64,000 nucleotides of DNA from Bretschneidera sinensis (GCA_023935145.1 CM043698.1:64250001-64314000), one strand, 5' to 3'. Shown: positions 43,673 through 56,262, counted from the first letter of the stretch. Numbers and translations: made by a program. The notes: generated by a model not told the origin, from the sequence alone.

Positions 43673-45168
43673 TCAAGCTTGAAGACTAACTGAAGCTGAG
43701 CACAGCTTCAATTTCTCAATAGTGACACCCTTAGTCAATATATCTGCTGGATTCTTAGCTCCATAAATCTTCTCCAGTACCAACTGTTCACTGTCGAGAA
43801 GAGAATGAATAAAGTGATATCTCAACTGTATATGCTTCGTCCTGGAATGAAATGCCGGATTCTTAGCAAGAAAAATAGCACTCTGACTATCACTGTGTAG
43901 AGTACCCCTCTCATTCTTCTTACCCAACTCATCCAAGAGACCCTGTAACCAAACCGTTTCCTTTCCAGCTTCAATTATGGCTACATACTCAGCTTTTGTA
44001 GTATAGAGAGCAACGATCTTATGCAACATAGAAGCCCAACTTACAGCGTACCACCCAGAGTATACACAATCCCTGTAGTACTCTTCCTGCTATCAACATC
44101 ACCAGCTAAATCCGCATCCACAAAACCATGCAGTTATAAACCTGCCATTGTGAAACACAAAAATGAATCTGAAGTGCCTTTCAAATACCTCAGGATCCAT
44201 TTGACTGCCTCTCAATGTTGTTTTCCCAGATTACTCATGTACCTACTCACTACTCCCATTGCATGTGCAATGTCCGGTCTTGTGCAGACCATAGCGTACA
44301 TAAGACTTCCAATAGCTAAGGCATAGGGAACCCTAGTCATGTAGTCCTACTTCTGCTCTGTCTTTGGTGACTGATCTTTAGATAGTCTGATATGACTAGC
44401 CAAAGGTGTGCTCACTGGTTTAGCACTATCCATGCTAAATCGACTGAGAACCTTCTTCACATACTCTGTCTGTGAAAGTTTCAAAGTCCCACTGACTCTG
44501 TCTCTGATGATTCTCATACCAAGGATTTGTTTTGCAGCACCCAAATCCTTCATTGCAAACTGTTTTGACAACTGCCTCTTGAGATTATTAATCTCCTCAA
44601 TGTTAGACCCTGCAATGAGCATATCATCCACATACAACAGTAATAGGATATAAGAGTTGTCAAAACTCTTAACATAGCAACAATGGTCTGCCTGGCACCT
44701 TATGAACCTGGTGCTACATATGAAGCTGTCAAACTTCTTGTACCATTGTCTTGGAGCTTGTTTCAACCCATACAAACTCTTTCTTAGTTTGCAAACTTGA
44801 TTTTCCTTTCCCTACACTGCAAATCCTTGTGGCTGATGCATATAAATATCCTCCTCTAAATCACCATGAAGGAATGTTGTCTTCACATCTAACTGCTCAA
44901 GATGTAGGTTCTCTGCAGCCACAATTCCCAGTACCAGCCTGATTGTTGTTAGCTTCACAACTGGAGAGAAAATATATGTGTAATCAACACCCTCTTTCTG
45001 TTGAAACCCTTTCACAACCAATCTAACCTTGTAGCACTTGCTACCATCATGCTCTTCTTTTACTCTGTACACCCATTTGTTATGTAAAGCTTTCTTCCCT
45101 TCTGACAATTCAGATAGTTCCCATGTCTGATTTGTCATCAGTGAGTCCATCTCATCCTTGATGGCCAA
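43673..45168 (-). pseudogene. Copia reverse transcriptase and RNase H
   Basis: The RT starts near 45168 with MAIKDEMDSLMTNQTWEL, then KVRLVVKGFQQKEGVDY, FSPVVKLTTIRLVL, LDVKTTFLHGDL, YGLKQAPRQWYKKFDSF and the catalytic box LLLYVDDMLIAGS (about 44615-44650). RNase H and the C-terminus show TKAEYVAIIEAGKE, DSQSAIFLAKNPAFHSRTKH and NPADILTKGV. Stops occur near 44347, 44810 and between the RT and RNase H parts. The gene is inactive as it stands. Confidence 0.85.
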
Positions 45169-45267
45169 CTCCTACTTGCTAGAATTTTTAACCTGCAAAG
45201 CTTCATCATAACATTCTGGCTCACCACTGTCAGTCAACAAAATATAGAACAAGGATGGTAAGAACTG

Positions 45268-46203
45268 CTATGGAGGTCTAATGTTCTTAGAAGACCTTTT
45301 GACAGCACTTATGGGCGTACACTGTTCTACCTGTGGGTCTGTATTCTCATCATTTTCCTGACTCCTACTTTGCACAGTGCTCTCAGAAAATTCATCTAAG
45401 TCAACAAACTCAGACTTCTTTGGTTCTGGCCCTGTAACAATAGATTCTGCACTTGACCTGTCTTTGTACATAACCTGTTCATTGAAAATCACATTTCTAC
45501 TCTTGATGATTTTTTTATTTTGATTATCCCAAGACCGATAACCAAAATCTTCATCACCATAGCCAATAAAGAAACATTTTCTGGATTTAGCATCTAGTTT
45601 ACTGCGAGCATCAGAGTCAATATGAACACAAGATAAATAGCCAAAAAAATTTAAGTAAGAAAGGTTTACCTCTTTTCCACTCCATACCTTTTCAGGTATC
45701 CTGCAATCCAAAGGAACTGACGGTCCTCGATTTATCAAGTGAGCTGTTGTGCTAGCTGCATCGGCCTAAAAAGTTTCTGGCAACCCAGCATGCAACCTCA
45801 TACTTCTAGCACGCTCATTGAAGGTCCTGTTCATGCGCTCAGCCATGCCATTCTGCTGTGGTGTCCCGGGAATAGTCTTCTCCATCCTAATCCCATTAGC
45901 AGCACAAAATTCTCTAAACTCCCCATATATGTACTCTTCACCATTATCAGACCTCAAACATTTTACCTTCAAACCTGTTTCAGTCTCAACCAATGTCTTC
46001 CATTTCTTAAAGGTCTCAAATACCTCAGATTTATTTTTCAGAAAATAAACTCATACCTTCCTGCTTGAGTCATCAATAAATTTGATATAATACCACGAAC
46101 CTCCAAGAGATGCAACGGGGGAAACTCCCCATAAATCTGTGTGTACCAACTCCAATTTTTCAGACTTTGGAGTTCTGCCTCCTTTCAAGAAACTGGCATT
46201 TCT
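45268..46203 (-). pseudogene. Copia integrase
   Basis: Segments read LVHTDLWGVSPVASLGG near 46120, KCLRSDNGEEYIYGEFREFC near 45960, and GTPQQNGMAERMNRT near 45850. These carry the D, D and E of the catalytic triad. The C-terminal part continues at 45738 with KVWSGKEVNLSYLNFFGYLS and FIGYGDEDFGYRSWD. Stops lie at about 46046 and 45766. Confidence 0.85.
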
Positions 46204-46785
46204 CTATTTCCCAAGAATGCAGCTCTCACATAAATCAAAGTTAAGGGATTTCAACTCTGGCAGTTTCCCTTTAGACAGTATCACTTTCATCCCTTTTTCG
46301 CTCATATAACCAAGCCTGCGGTGCCATAGGTTTGCATCAACCACTGCAATAGTATCTCTCACACTTGAGGTCATGTACAGAGTACCAGTTTTTGTTCCAC
46401 GAGCCACTGCCATGGCTCCTTTTGTAATCTTCCAAGTACCAACCCCAAATGTCACCGTGTGACCTTCAACATCAAGTTGTCCTACAAAGATCAAGTTCTT
46501 CATCAATTTTGGAACATGTCGCACTTTCTGTATCAACCACACAAACCCATTCGGCAATTTAATGCAAATGTTTCCCATACCCACAATATCCAAGGCTTCT
46601 CCATCAGCCAAATATACCTTCCCAAAATCACCTGTCACATAGTGCTCCATGATTTCTCGGTGTGTAGTGGTATGGAAAGAAGCTCCTGAGTCCAAAACCC
46701 AAGAGTCAGTGGGACTGTCAACAGAAAGTAATAGGGCATCCTGTAGTTTTTCTGTCACAACATTTGCAGCATCGTTCTCATTCAT
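46204..46785 (-). pseudogene. Copia protease and GAG-pre-integrase domain
   Basis: The frame of 193 codons shows the protease active site DSWVLDSGASFHTT, followed by GKVYLADGEALDIVGMG and VRHVPKLMKNLIFVGQLD. The GAG-pre-integrase zinc segment is LWHRRLGYMSEKGM, then FDLCESCILGK. These are standard Copia signatures in order. A stop directly after CILGK breaks the link to the integrase. Confidence 0.85.
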
Positions 46786-46789
46786 TTTC

Positions 46790-47553
46790 TTCTGCGGTTC
46801 TCTACCATTTTTCTTAAAGTGGCCAGTCTTGCCACAATTCCAGCATTCCAGTTGTCATTCAGATCTGGATTTACTCCTACCTCCTTTTCTGGATTTTGAT
46901 CTACTCCGATTAGAATTTCTATCCTGTGCTCCATCTTTTGTCTCAAGATTTAAAGCGGAACCAGAACCCGAGGTTTGACCCGCATCTCTCCTGCGAACCT
47001 CCTCGCTTAAAATCAAATCCCGAATATCTTCATATTTGAGCTCATTCTTCCCTGCAAAATTACTCACCACCATTCTCATGGCTTCCCAACTGTTTGGCAA
47101 AGAAGCCAAAACAATTAAAGAACGGATCTCATCATCAAAATCAATCTCAACAGAGGACAATTGATTAACAATTGTATTGAACTCATTCATATGCTACGCA
47201 ACAGGGGTACTTTCCGCCATCTTCAAATTGAACAACTTTTTCATCAGATGCATTTTGTTGTTAGCCGACAGTTTTTCATACATGCTGGACAAAGCCACCA
47301 TCATATCCTTGTGGTATTCTCCTTCATAGCATTGTGCGCAACTGATCTTGATAGAGTTATTCGAATAACTCCCAATACCTATCTATCAAGAAGATTCCAT
47401 TCGTCTTCTTTCATACTGTCTGGCTTTGCACCCTAACAGAGGCAAATGTAATTTCTTCCCATAGAGATAATCCTCGATTTGCATCCTACAATACCCAAAA
47501 TCTGTGCCATCGAATTTCTCGATTCCTGTCGCCTTTCCTTCTTCTTCGGCCAT
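46790..47553 (-). pseudogene. Copia gag
   Basis: An ATG at 47551-47553 (- strand) opens MAEEEGKATGIEKFDGTDFG, a Copia gag start. MHLMKKLFNLKMAE, HMNEFNTIVNQLSSVEIDFD and LIVLASLPNSWEAM follow, then an Arg/Ser/Lys-rich part and a zinc knuckle with CWNCGKTGHFKKNG (the last Cys appears lost). Stops occur near 47389, 47192 and 46855. The protein would form the element's particle. Confidence 0.8.
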
Positions 47554-47575
47554 CGCTCCCACTCAAAAACCGATA

Positions 47576-47587
47576 GCTCTGATACCA
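47576..47587 (-). promoter_or_regulatory. primer-binding site of the Copia element
   Basis: On the - strand TGGTATCAGAGC is an exact match to the usual initiator-Met tRNA complement, 2 bases inside the 5' LTR. Confidence 0.9.
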
Positions 47588-47589
47588 GT

Positions 47590-47942
47590 TGTTAGGGTTA
47601 AACTATCTTACCCCTACGGATCTTGAGATGTGAATATAGAGAAGAAAATATAAATAAATCAAAGACAAACACACAGCACACAGATTTACGTGGTTCACCC
47701 AAACTCGGGTTACGTCTACGGAGTTGCAGCGATTTCACTATATCTTGAAGAACAATACAAGGAGGTCTCACCCCTAGACACCCCTCACAGTATTCACAAA
47801 AAAAAGACGGCTCACTCACTTACACAAAAGAATAAGATGAAACCCTTATATTTCCGGGTTAAAATAAAACAGATAACAAACAGTGCTGAAAACACCAGAT
47901 TGGACAAAAAAAAGCCCACCTGGCTCCACACATAGCCTAACA
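47590..47942 (-). repeat. Copia 5' LTR
   Basis: The 353-bp LTR is nearly identical to 43225-43581. Its terminal inverted repeat is TGTTAGG with CCTAACA. The target duplication GTTCT follows at 47943-47947. Confidence 0.9.
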
Positions 47943-48366
47943 GTTCTTTCCCAACAAAATATAAATTTTAAGTACACATTATAAATTTATAACTAACATC
48001 CACATTAGTTAACATGAATCACTTCAAAACCCAGTCTCATTCTGTCAAGATGTTAATGATAAGTTGAAGAAATATGAAACTTCTCTGCTTCAATATCCAA
48101 CTAAATTTTGTTCGTACGCATTTAACTTGTAAATATCCTATGGGCTAACTAATCAAAATGCGCTTATCCATAATCTAGGGAACTTTTCATAGAGATCATA
48201 ATGAAAAAGGAGATATCTTTTAGGGGAAAAAATTTATTTTTATTTTCCCTCAAAAATCAATTAACCTTCCTTTGAAACTGATTCCCTTCTCCCTTTGGCT
48301 GTACCTTGTCCTGCTTCATTTTGTGGTTCCAAAGGAAACAGGGTCACACCATATGCCACCTTTTGG

Positions 48367-48374
48367 CTATATAG
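48367..48374 (+). promoter_or_regulatory. TATA-like box of the RADIALIS-like gene
   Basis: CTATATAG lies about 230 bases upstream of the ATG at 48601. A start site near 48400 would give a leader of about 200 bases. The Copia element ends about 420 bases upstream of this box and so borders the promoter. Confidence 0.4.
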
Positions 48375-48600
48375 ATTCGCCAACTGGCTCCACCCCACCT
48401 TGCACCATCTCCTCCTCCATTGTTTATAAGCTCACACCCCTCTTGGAAAATCTCTATCACAAACAACCCTATCTCTCATTTTGTTCTCTGTTTTCACCTT
48501 AGTTAAAACCCCTTTTCAAGTCCTTAAAACTCTCTTTTAATATCTTTTTCAGACTTTGCATTGAAAACAAACTACTTTTAAGGGGAGAAAAAGGGTACTT

Positions 48601-50189
48601 ATGGCTTCAAGCTCTCTAAGTTCAAGAAATTCTGGTTCCTCTTGGACAGCAAAACAGAACAAGCTCTTCGAAAAGGCTTTAGCCTTGTACGATAAGGACA
48701 CCCCGGATCGCTGGCTGAATGTTGCAAAGGCTGTGGGTGGAAAATCTGCCGAGGAAGTGAAGAGACATTACGAAATCCTCATTGAAGATCTTAAACACAT
48801 CGAGTCCGGTCATGTTCCTATTCCTAATTACAAGTCCACAGGTAGCAGCAACAACAGATTTGCTGATGAAGAAGAAAGGTAATGCTAACCAAAATGTTAC
48901 CCTCTTACTCTCATTTTTTTTTTTTTTTATAAATTGCTCAAGAAACACACACGGGATGGAGAAAGGATATAGTTACATATAAGAATGTCTACTTCTTTCT
49001 TTTTTTCAAATTCAGTATTTTAATGTACCAATTTTTCTACCTCCTTTGAGTAATACCCTTCATTTTCCTCATGCATGCACTGTTTTTTTAGGCAAAGTTT
49101 AATATAAGTTCAACTTGTGGAGCTTAAAAATCAGTATGAAACTCAATTGTTTTAACTGGGTTTTCACAATTTTGGTGTTTAGGTAAGTTTTCAGGTAATT
49201 ATAGAACTTGATCAGGTTGAAATGTTTATGGCTATAAACAAAAGTTTGAAGCCAACAGAAAAGAAGTTGCAGGTCATAATCTTTGTACCTTAAAAATGGA
49301 TTTCAGAACACTGTAGGGGTCCATACTCCATGTGCTAAACACAAAAAGTGAGAAACTTTGATACTAAAAGTTAAGAGCCTTTTAAGGTGGTCCATAATCT
49401 GATATTTCAGTTTGTCCAAAAACAAACTCCCTTCAACACTCCACAAACTCTGCGATGTCTGTTCCACTATCAGCTTCTTATCCTGTTCCTAGTTTGAGAG
49501 AAAAGTCCACATGAGAATCCAATCTCACTAGATTTGGATCATATCTGCATGTTCCTATGCTTAAAGCACTAAAAAAATTCCCACATAAAATTCGAAATGG
49601 GATTTTGTTCTTTCTAGTGGACCTAAGATCTCTTGGTCTGCATTAGTAAACTCTGTTTGTTGATCAATATAGTGCTTCTCTGCACTTGAAGTAAGATTAT
49701 ACGAATGCAGATCATCTGCCTCATTTTGTCTGGACAACAAATAACAACCCAGAAAAGTAATATTGCCCCACTAGATAGGATACATGCCCCATGAAATATA
49801 TTATTCCAGTCTTTAATTGGTCATAGTCTTATCTGATTGAAAACAAACAGGAGGTACTCCTCTCTCTTCTCTTATCTTCTCAATCTCTGGTGTGAAAACG
49901 AGATTTGATCTTTCGTGTGGGTCCGCAATGCATTTAACACTGTCAATATATGGTGAGTTATAACTTTTAACCTTCTTTTTTTCTTCTTTTTTTTCTTTTT
50001 CTCAAAGCTAAGCATTAAAGAAAAGAAGATTAAATTTAGAGGAAGAGAATTTACACTGACCTTTAAGATTTCATTACATCAGTGCCCTGTTTCTATTTTC
50101 TCTTTCCCTAATATCATAATTTCATAAGCTAAGATTGGTTTGTTTTGTTTCATCTTAACAGGTTGCTGAAATATCTCAAGCTGCAGTGA
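48601..50189 (+). CDS. RADIALIS-like small MYB (SANT) transcription factor
   Basis: Exon 1 is 48601-48878 and exon 2 is 50162-50189. The 1283-bp intron has a GTAATG donor and a CTTAACAG acceptor. The spliced frame is 101 codons and ends LLKYLKLQ. The single MYB/SANT repeat spans about residues 11-60 ([18 protein letters not shown], then [31 protein letters not shown]), followed by [12 protein letters not shown], a hallmark of RADIALIS-like proteins. Family lengths of about 100 residues agree. RADIALIS and relatives act in the nucleus, lack an activation domain and often compete with larger MYB partners; they control floral asymmetry in Antirrhinum and early growth in other plants. The specific role here is not known. 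No lesion is seen. Confidence 0.92.
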
Positions 50190-50592
50190 AGTCCAAGACT
50201 GTAATATTTCAACAAATTATTATCTGTGAAAAGTTACCTATCATCTGAAGAGCTGATCTCTATCTCTTTCTGATTATTTATCAAATCTCTATCTCTAGGA
50301 CTGTAATTAACTTCATTCTTCTACTATTTTCAATGCATTGAGTATCTACTTCGAGAAAAATAGATAGGACACCTATACATATTTTCCATTGATTTGACTT
50401 TTAATTCATAAAACAAAAAGAAATGGGAGTTTTGTAAAAAAATATCCATAATAATGGTAATCATTGCATCTATACCACTAGCAATGAGACAGAAGTTCAG
50501 GTATCATAGACTAGGACACCTCTATCCCTTATAATGGCTACAACCCATCTTATCTTGAACTCTAAAATAATAAGCTGCACACAAGTTATATA
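50190..50592 (+). other. 3' flank of the RADIALIS-like gene
   Basis: This stretch probably holds the 3' UTR of the RADIALIS-like gene. Its end is not certain; AT-rich signals occur near 50300-50345. It lies tail to tail with the hydrolase pseudogene, whose stop is at 50593-50595. Confidence 0.4.
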
Positions 50593-53290
50593 CTAATCTT
50601 GGTGTTTCTCTTCTAACAAAGAGGCAGGTATCTTCTCAAGGTGCTTGTTATAAATGCAGGGGCGCTCGAATTGAACGGAATGACCTGCATTCTCAATGAA
50701 TTCTAGCGTTGCTTTCTCTCCGATTTGCCTGTGATCACCAAGTCTTAATCGTTATTTGGCGACAATAATTAAACACAAAGTTAACTAGCTAATTGAGTAT
50801 CGATCATGTGGAACATTACTCAAATTGTAATTAGAAATTTTTAACTCAAAAAACATAGAGATCAACTAATCCACCATATGGTCCATCATTGAGGCTTGAT
50901 AATTTGTAGACATACTCTTTCAAATTGGGGGCAGTTTCCATATCAAAAATCATGTCATTTGCTCCCCATAAGAGACATCCTCTTCAAAAAAAAATGGTAA
51001 TTAGTTAAAAACAAGTGATTTCAAGCATTATTTACTTGTTCAAGAGTGAGTTAGAGATTATTATAGCCTTTTCAAAGGTGTTGTGAGGGTATCACAATAT
51101 AGTGTTAGTAAATTACTTTTTTCTCAAGTTAGTTTTAGTAATTGTTGGTAAGATTAGTTGTGGAAATATTGTAATTATATAAAAATATTTAAAATGGACA
51201 TAATAATGATAGTGTTTTGAAAGAGCAATTAATAAAAAATCTTTTAATTTTATGTGTGAGTAATTTTGATTAAATTAAAAGATACTTTTAGACATCTTTA
51301 ATAGCTATTACTGTTTTTATCGGGTTTCAAAACACATTGCTGACTTACTGCAGCATCCTAGGAGTAACTTTGAGAAATTCACGTTTTATACCACAATTTT
51401 TGTTAACACGATTAATAATTAAATTTTACAAAATATAAAGTTTAGGTTTTTAAGAGTTGAAAAACAGGTTTTATCGATCCACCGCAACACCAAGCGCACT
51501 CTGATTCTCATGCATAAGAAAAAAAATGTGATAATACTTAAAACGTGCGTGCAAAAGAAAGAAAAATTAAGAAAAAAAACAATAGTATAATGTTATAACC
51601 GGTTCAGATTGGGAATACTTCACACGGTGAGAAATCACATGAACACGAACTTGATATATATAGATGGACACCAATATAACTCAAAAGTTTAAATTCATTA
51701 ATCTTGAACTTAAATCATGTATATGGCTCACTCTTATTTTTTATTTCTCTTTGATATGGAATAAATCGTACGTAGATAATCTAACATAATCAAATTTCAT
51801 AGGTTGAAATCCATTTTATATTAACAAAGATTTAGCATGAGTTACTTTTTCCTTTTAATATGGTAGTATCTTGTTAATCGAAGAGAACATACAATAATTA
51901 TTCTCTCCTTATGAATTGAAATTAAATGAAATAAATATATTACACCATGAGAGAGAGTTAGAAAAAGAAAAAGAAAACGTTTAACTTATTATTTTCTTTC
52001 GGAAATATTTTGTTAATTTGGGAAACACTTCACTCTACTTCAACGAAATAATTCGAATACAAACATATTTTGCCAAAAAAATGAACTTTAACCATCCTGT
52101 TAAAATTTTGGTATTGTATACCGTAAATTCCTTGTTGATAAGGAGAAATGGCAAAGTTCTTATCACTAGTTACCAAAGCCTCGGGAAGTTCAGTTTTCTC
52201 CTTCCTGTTATCAAACATGATCTGCAATATCATTGTAAAATAGATCAAAATTCTAATTTTGATCCATATCGATGCTAAATGGGGCAGGATTTTTCATTGC
52301 TATATAGATCTCGGTCCAGATTTTTTAGATATTACCCGTTAATTTTTTTTAATACATTGATAAAAGATATTTGAAGGAGATTAAACACGGATTTTACTTA
52401 AAAGATTTGAAAATAATCACTAAAATAAAAGGTTTTATTCTTCCGATACAGATGTCCAAATGTTCTTGAAAGTAGTTAAAATAGTACCATTGAGTAGACA
52501 TATCATATTGATCCAACTAATCTTAACACAACGTTAAATGCTTCAAAATAGACTAGTCGAACATGCATGCATATAACCCAACTAACCTTGTTAGTCGAAC
52601 ATGCATATAATCAAAATAGACTAGTCGATCATAATTAATGAAATTAAAGGCTCAGTTTGTACCTTTGGCCCATTTTAACATAGGTTTAACCTACATTGGC
52701 TCGATCAATCACATCGCTATTATTTGAGCAATCTGTAAGTTTGTACGTTATAGGTTTAGTTAGGCAGAAATTAAATACACGTTTGTGAGTTAAAGCACGT
52801 GTTTCTCGTACTCGTACATTATAGCTCAAACCCAACAAGGGTGCACCTCTCCACACCTAACTGCCTCAACCCATTAGCCATGCACTCAGCTTGGAAGTCC
52901 ACTGACCTTTCAGGCCTGTCGGTGATTGACCCACCAAAGAGGAGGAAATCAGGAACGTAAACAGCACAACTGGCTTCTTCATGCTGGCCTTTTGGGTTTT
53001 GTTCTTGTTTTGGGCTTTTTTGTTGTTGGGCTCAGTTGGAACCCAAAAGTTCATGACTGTCCCTGGCTCGATCTCTATGGTTTGGGGTCTCACCCCGGCT
53101 AGCTAGCTTCATTAGCCAATGCAACAAGGTCTTGTATTTCTGCAACTTGGGCTTTTTTGTTGTTGGGCTCAGTTGGAACCCAAAAGTTCATGACTGTCCC
53201 TGGCTCGATCTCTATGGTTTGGGGTCTCACCCCGGCTAGCTAGCTTCATTAGCCAATGCAACAAGGTCTTGTATTTCTGAAACAATATCA
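50593..53290 (-). pseudogene. alpha/beta-hydrolase pseudogene
   Basis: The 3' exons are sound. Exon 50728-50593 reads QIGEKATLEFIENAGHSVQF, ERPCIYNKHLEKI and ends at TAG. The one before (ends 50916) reads GCLLWGANDMIFDMETAPNL with a GTATG donor. An upstream exon near 52246 has MFDNRKEKTELPEALVTSDK. The 5' exon (53280-52820) has PQTIEIEPGTVMNFWVP and, in another frame, VYVPDFLLFGGSITDRPERS and LRQLGVERCTLVGFE. Lesions: a 4-bp insertion before GVRPQT, loss of the segment after KKPVV that should hold the HGF oxyanion motif, loss of the nucleophile exon after LVGF, and a 137-bp tandem duplication at the 5' end. The His of AGH remains. The enzyme's substrate is unknown. Confidence 0.8.
53011..53284 (-). 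repeat. 137-bp tandem duplication in the hydrolase pseudogene
   Basis: 53011-53147 and 53148-53284 are almost identical (last bases TGCAAC versus TGAAAC). The duplication spans the first coding segment of the pseudogene. Its near identity means it is recent. Confidence 0.9.
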
Positions 53291-54500
53291 CCATCTCTCT
53301 CTCTCTCTCTCTTGTTCGTCTCTATGCCAAATTGAAGGGAATGAAAAGATTTCGTTGTGATATCCTCTCCCACCTCCTTTGTATTTTTTCTCTTTAATTA
53401 AATAAAAATTTTCCTTTAAAAAATGATTTCATTGTAAATTTGGCGTGTCTATATAAATATATCATATATGTATAAAATGCAGTCATAACTGTCAAGACGA
53501 TTAGATTATTACAAATGCCAAAATGTGGTAAACTGTCCTTTTTATGATTTGAAAGCTGATTTGACCAAAAAGAAAAGGTTAAAGATATTTAAACCATAAA
53601 ACCAATCGTTTAAAATGAATTATCAAAAAATCTACTAGTGAAATGTTTAAATTTAACTAATAATTTATCAGTTTTATTTTTAAAATAGTGTTGTAATAAA
53701 TTAAAAATTATAATATGAAATGATTTGAGTGGTATGGTTTATTTTGATGATTTATCGAATGATCTGGAAGATAGCTCCAACAATACGTTAAATTTGACTT
53801 TCAAGTGTAATAAATGAAAAAAAAATAGTTGTAGTAGAACTCATGTTCTTTTTAAGGAAAAATGTTCAATTTATAAGTAATAACTGAAATGCAACGTGGG
53901 AAAAGCAATGGAACAATTTATTTATTTTTTAATTTCATGCTGAACCTTTTTATTTCCCTTTAGATTTCTTACTTTGTTCCATTTTAGTATAGTTCTTAAT
54001 TAGTTGTCAATGTGGCTATATGCATAGACTTGATTACCAACTGATGAATCAATTAGTTAATTATGTGAAATGTATTGTTGATTTAATTCTCAGCAACAAG
54101 GGGGCGCTGTGCTTGAGATGAGTCCAAAATAAGTGCTCTATAGTTTTTTTTTTTTTTTTTTTAACCCAAAACAAGTGTTCTATCAATTTACAAATACAGA
54201 GTAATATATTAATTATTTGTAAGAAATAAATTTTTTTGTTATCTTTTTTATTAACCCAAAATAAGTGCTCTATAGTTTTTTTTATAACCCAAAACAAGAG
54301 ATAAAGTTGGTAATTGTTATGAGAGTGACGTTCGAGTTTTTTTAATGACAATTTCATTTATGATATATATTAATTTTTACTTGTTAAACAAAAGTTATAA
54401 GTCATTTTAACGGGGAGGACACTAAAAAGGTGTTCTGTTTTTATTAATAATATAGATATAAATATTATCAATTATTATATATTATCTAACTATTTATTTA
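53285..54500. other. AT-rich intergenic sequence with short repeats
   Basis: A CT microsatellite lies at 53294-53311. Near 54120-54300 a unit like TAACCCAAAACAAGTGTTCTAT recurs three to four times beside T runs. No gene is recognisable. Confidence 0.5.
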
Positions 54501-54845
54501 ATACTAGTATCTCAACACACACTAACGCATGTGTTGATCTACTCTTATATCAAACTAAACGAAATATGAGAGAACAAAATAAAAAATAATAACATTATTT
54601 TTAATCTTTTGAGCATACATATGTATGTATTAAATTGCATTGTTAGTATCTTCTTTTTTTTTCATAACATTTTATTTTTGAGTTCGTAAAAATAAGAGAA
54701 TATGCTAACAATACTATGTAACGCGCGCACACATATTAGTTAAAAGTATTGTTATTATTTTTTTATTATGTTAATCTCATATTTTGTTTAATTTCAATAA
54801 AAAATAGATCAACACGCGTATAACACGTATTGAAATGCTAATTAT
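54501..54845. mobile_element. foldback MITE with arms of about 100 bp
   Basis: The left arm (ACTAGTATCTCAACACAC, then ACGCATGTGTTGATCTACTC and AAATATGAGA) is matched in inverse by the right arm ending TGAAATGCTAATTATAT, with many mismatches but over about 100 bp. The middle also holds a smaller inverted pair (GTTAGTATC, GCTAACAATAC). A related left-arm sequence occurs at 62480-62530. Confidence 0.6.
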
Positions 54846-56160
54846 ATTTAGTATTCGATGACTATATTGTTGTGCGCACTAGATTGTGAGCCTAGCTCTA
54901 GGCAATTTACTATCGTGATCACTATAAGGAAAATCATAATTATTTTTAAAAAAATTATTTCTATAAGTACATTAATACATCAATAGGATCACTTTTTTAA
55001 CTAATCTAATTTTTATATAGTATGAAGGTGATTAGATTTTGCTTTCGCGTATTTATTTATCTTTTCTTTCTTTAATTTTATGAGTTGTTATTGTCTTGCT
55101 CATTATTTATTTTATCAAAATATGCATGCATTTTGTATGAAATTGAGAAAAAATTAAAAGGGGTACTAGTAAATTTTTGTTTCAAAATAAAAGAAAAACT
55201 TTTTTTTTTCTAAAAATATGTTTGGTATCAATACTAAAATCTCGAATTCTAAATGAAAACATTTTAAAATAACTAAATTTAAATCAATTAACAATTGAGC
55301 TATAATTTGATCCCAACTCCCTCGAATCGTATAGTATTCAAAGACTTTCATAGTAAGAAAGTTTCAAGATAAATTAACCCTAATCATCCCTCAAGCCATT
55401 TGAACACCATGACTTTTGAAACATGAAAACCTTGACCATTGAGTCATCACGGTTCAACGATACATTACATATCAATATTACCCTAAGCAATTCTTGTGTA
55501 TGATCGATTTCATAAAATTCTCCAAATTTCTTTCAATCACATTATGCTTAATCTTTTACTTTATTTTTTGAAAGAAATAACATAACATGATCGGAGAAGT
55601 TCTAAAAAAAACATTATAAGACCGGTCCTACGCTAGAATTTCGTGGTTGTCCTTCAGGAAAATAACTTTATGCAAATTCAGGATTAATTAGTGCCTATGA
55701 ATCTGATTTCTCTGTTAAAAAACACTACACATAAGAAAATGGAACGAGGGATATCTTGATTCTTCCAACAAAGGCAATTGGATGCTGGTAATTAGAATAT
55801 GATTAAAAAAACAACAAGGTATGCTAAAGCTTGTTCACCCCGCGTTACTTATTAAAAAAACAAAAAGAAGTTCCTTATGGGCATTTATGAATACTAACTC
55901 ATAAAAACTACAACATTTTTTAATTATTGAGATCAAGACAAATTTTTTATTTAAGTATACTAAAAGTACAAGACGAGGAAGAGACAAGTCAGATAATTTT
56001 ATCTTATTATACTCTTTTTTATTCTGTCCACCAAACATACTCATAGGATAATAATCATCTAATCCTTCTTTAATCTTATCCACCATGCACACACTAAATG
56101 AACCTAAAAATAGGGCTTGAGAATAAGAATGGCATTTTATGCTTTTTCTTCTTTTCCACT
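54846..56160. other. gene-free AT-rich sequence
   Basis: No similarity to a gene or element that I can support. Open frames are short. Confidence 0.4.
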
Positions 56161-56162
56161 TG

Positions 56163-56262
56163 GGGGTTGTTTATGTTTGGCTTTAAACCAACTTAAAAAA
56201 TCTAATTTTAAAAAAAAATTAAATACTTTAAATTAGTTTAAAGTCAAACCTAAATAAGGTTT
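56163..56262. mobile_element. very small MITE-like hairpin
   Basis: TTGTTTATGTTTGGCTTTAA near 56168 pairs with TTAAAGTCAAACCTAAATAA near 56235 over about 33 bp per arm. The total size is about 100 bp and AT-rich. Confidence 0.5.

Larger units (their letters stand above)
43196..47942 (-). mobile_element. Copia retrotransposon (Tork/Tnt1-like), decayed
   Basis: The element of 4747 bp reads on the - strand and is flanked by GTTCT (43191-43195 and 47943-47947). Its LTRs open TGTTAGGG and end CCTAACA. The Met-tRNA primer site lies at 47576-47587 and the purine tract at 43582-43595. Gag, protease, integrase, RT and RNase H are in Copia order. The RT box YVDDMLIAG is like that of Tnt1/Tork elements, but the lineage call is an inference. 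LTRs are very similar, so the insertion is probably fairly young, yet several stops are present. Confidence 0.9.
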
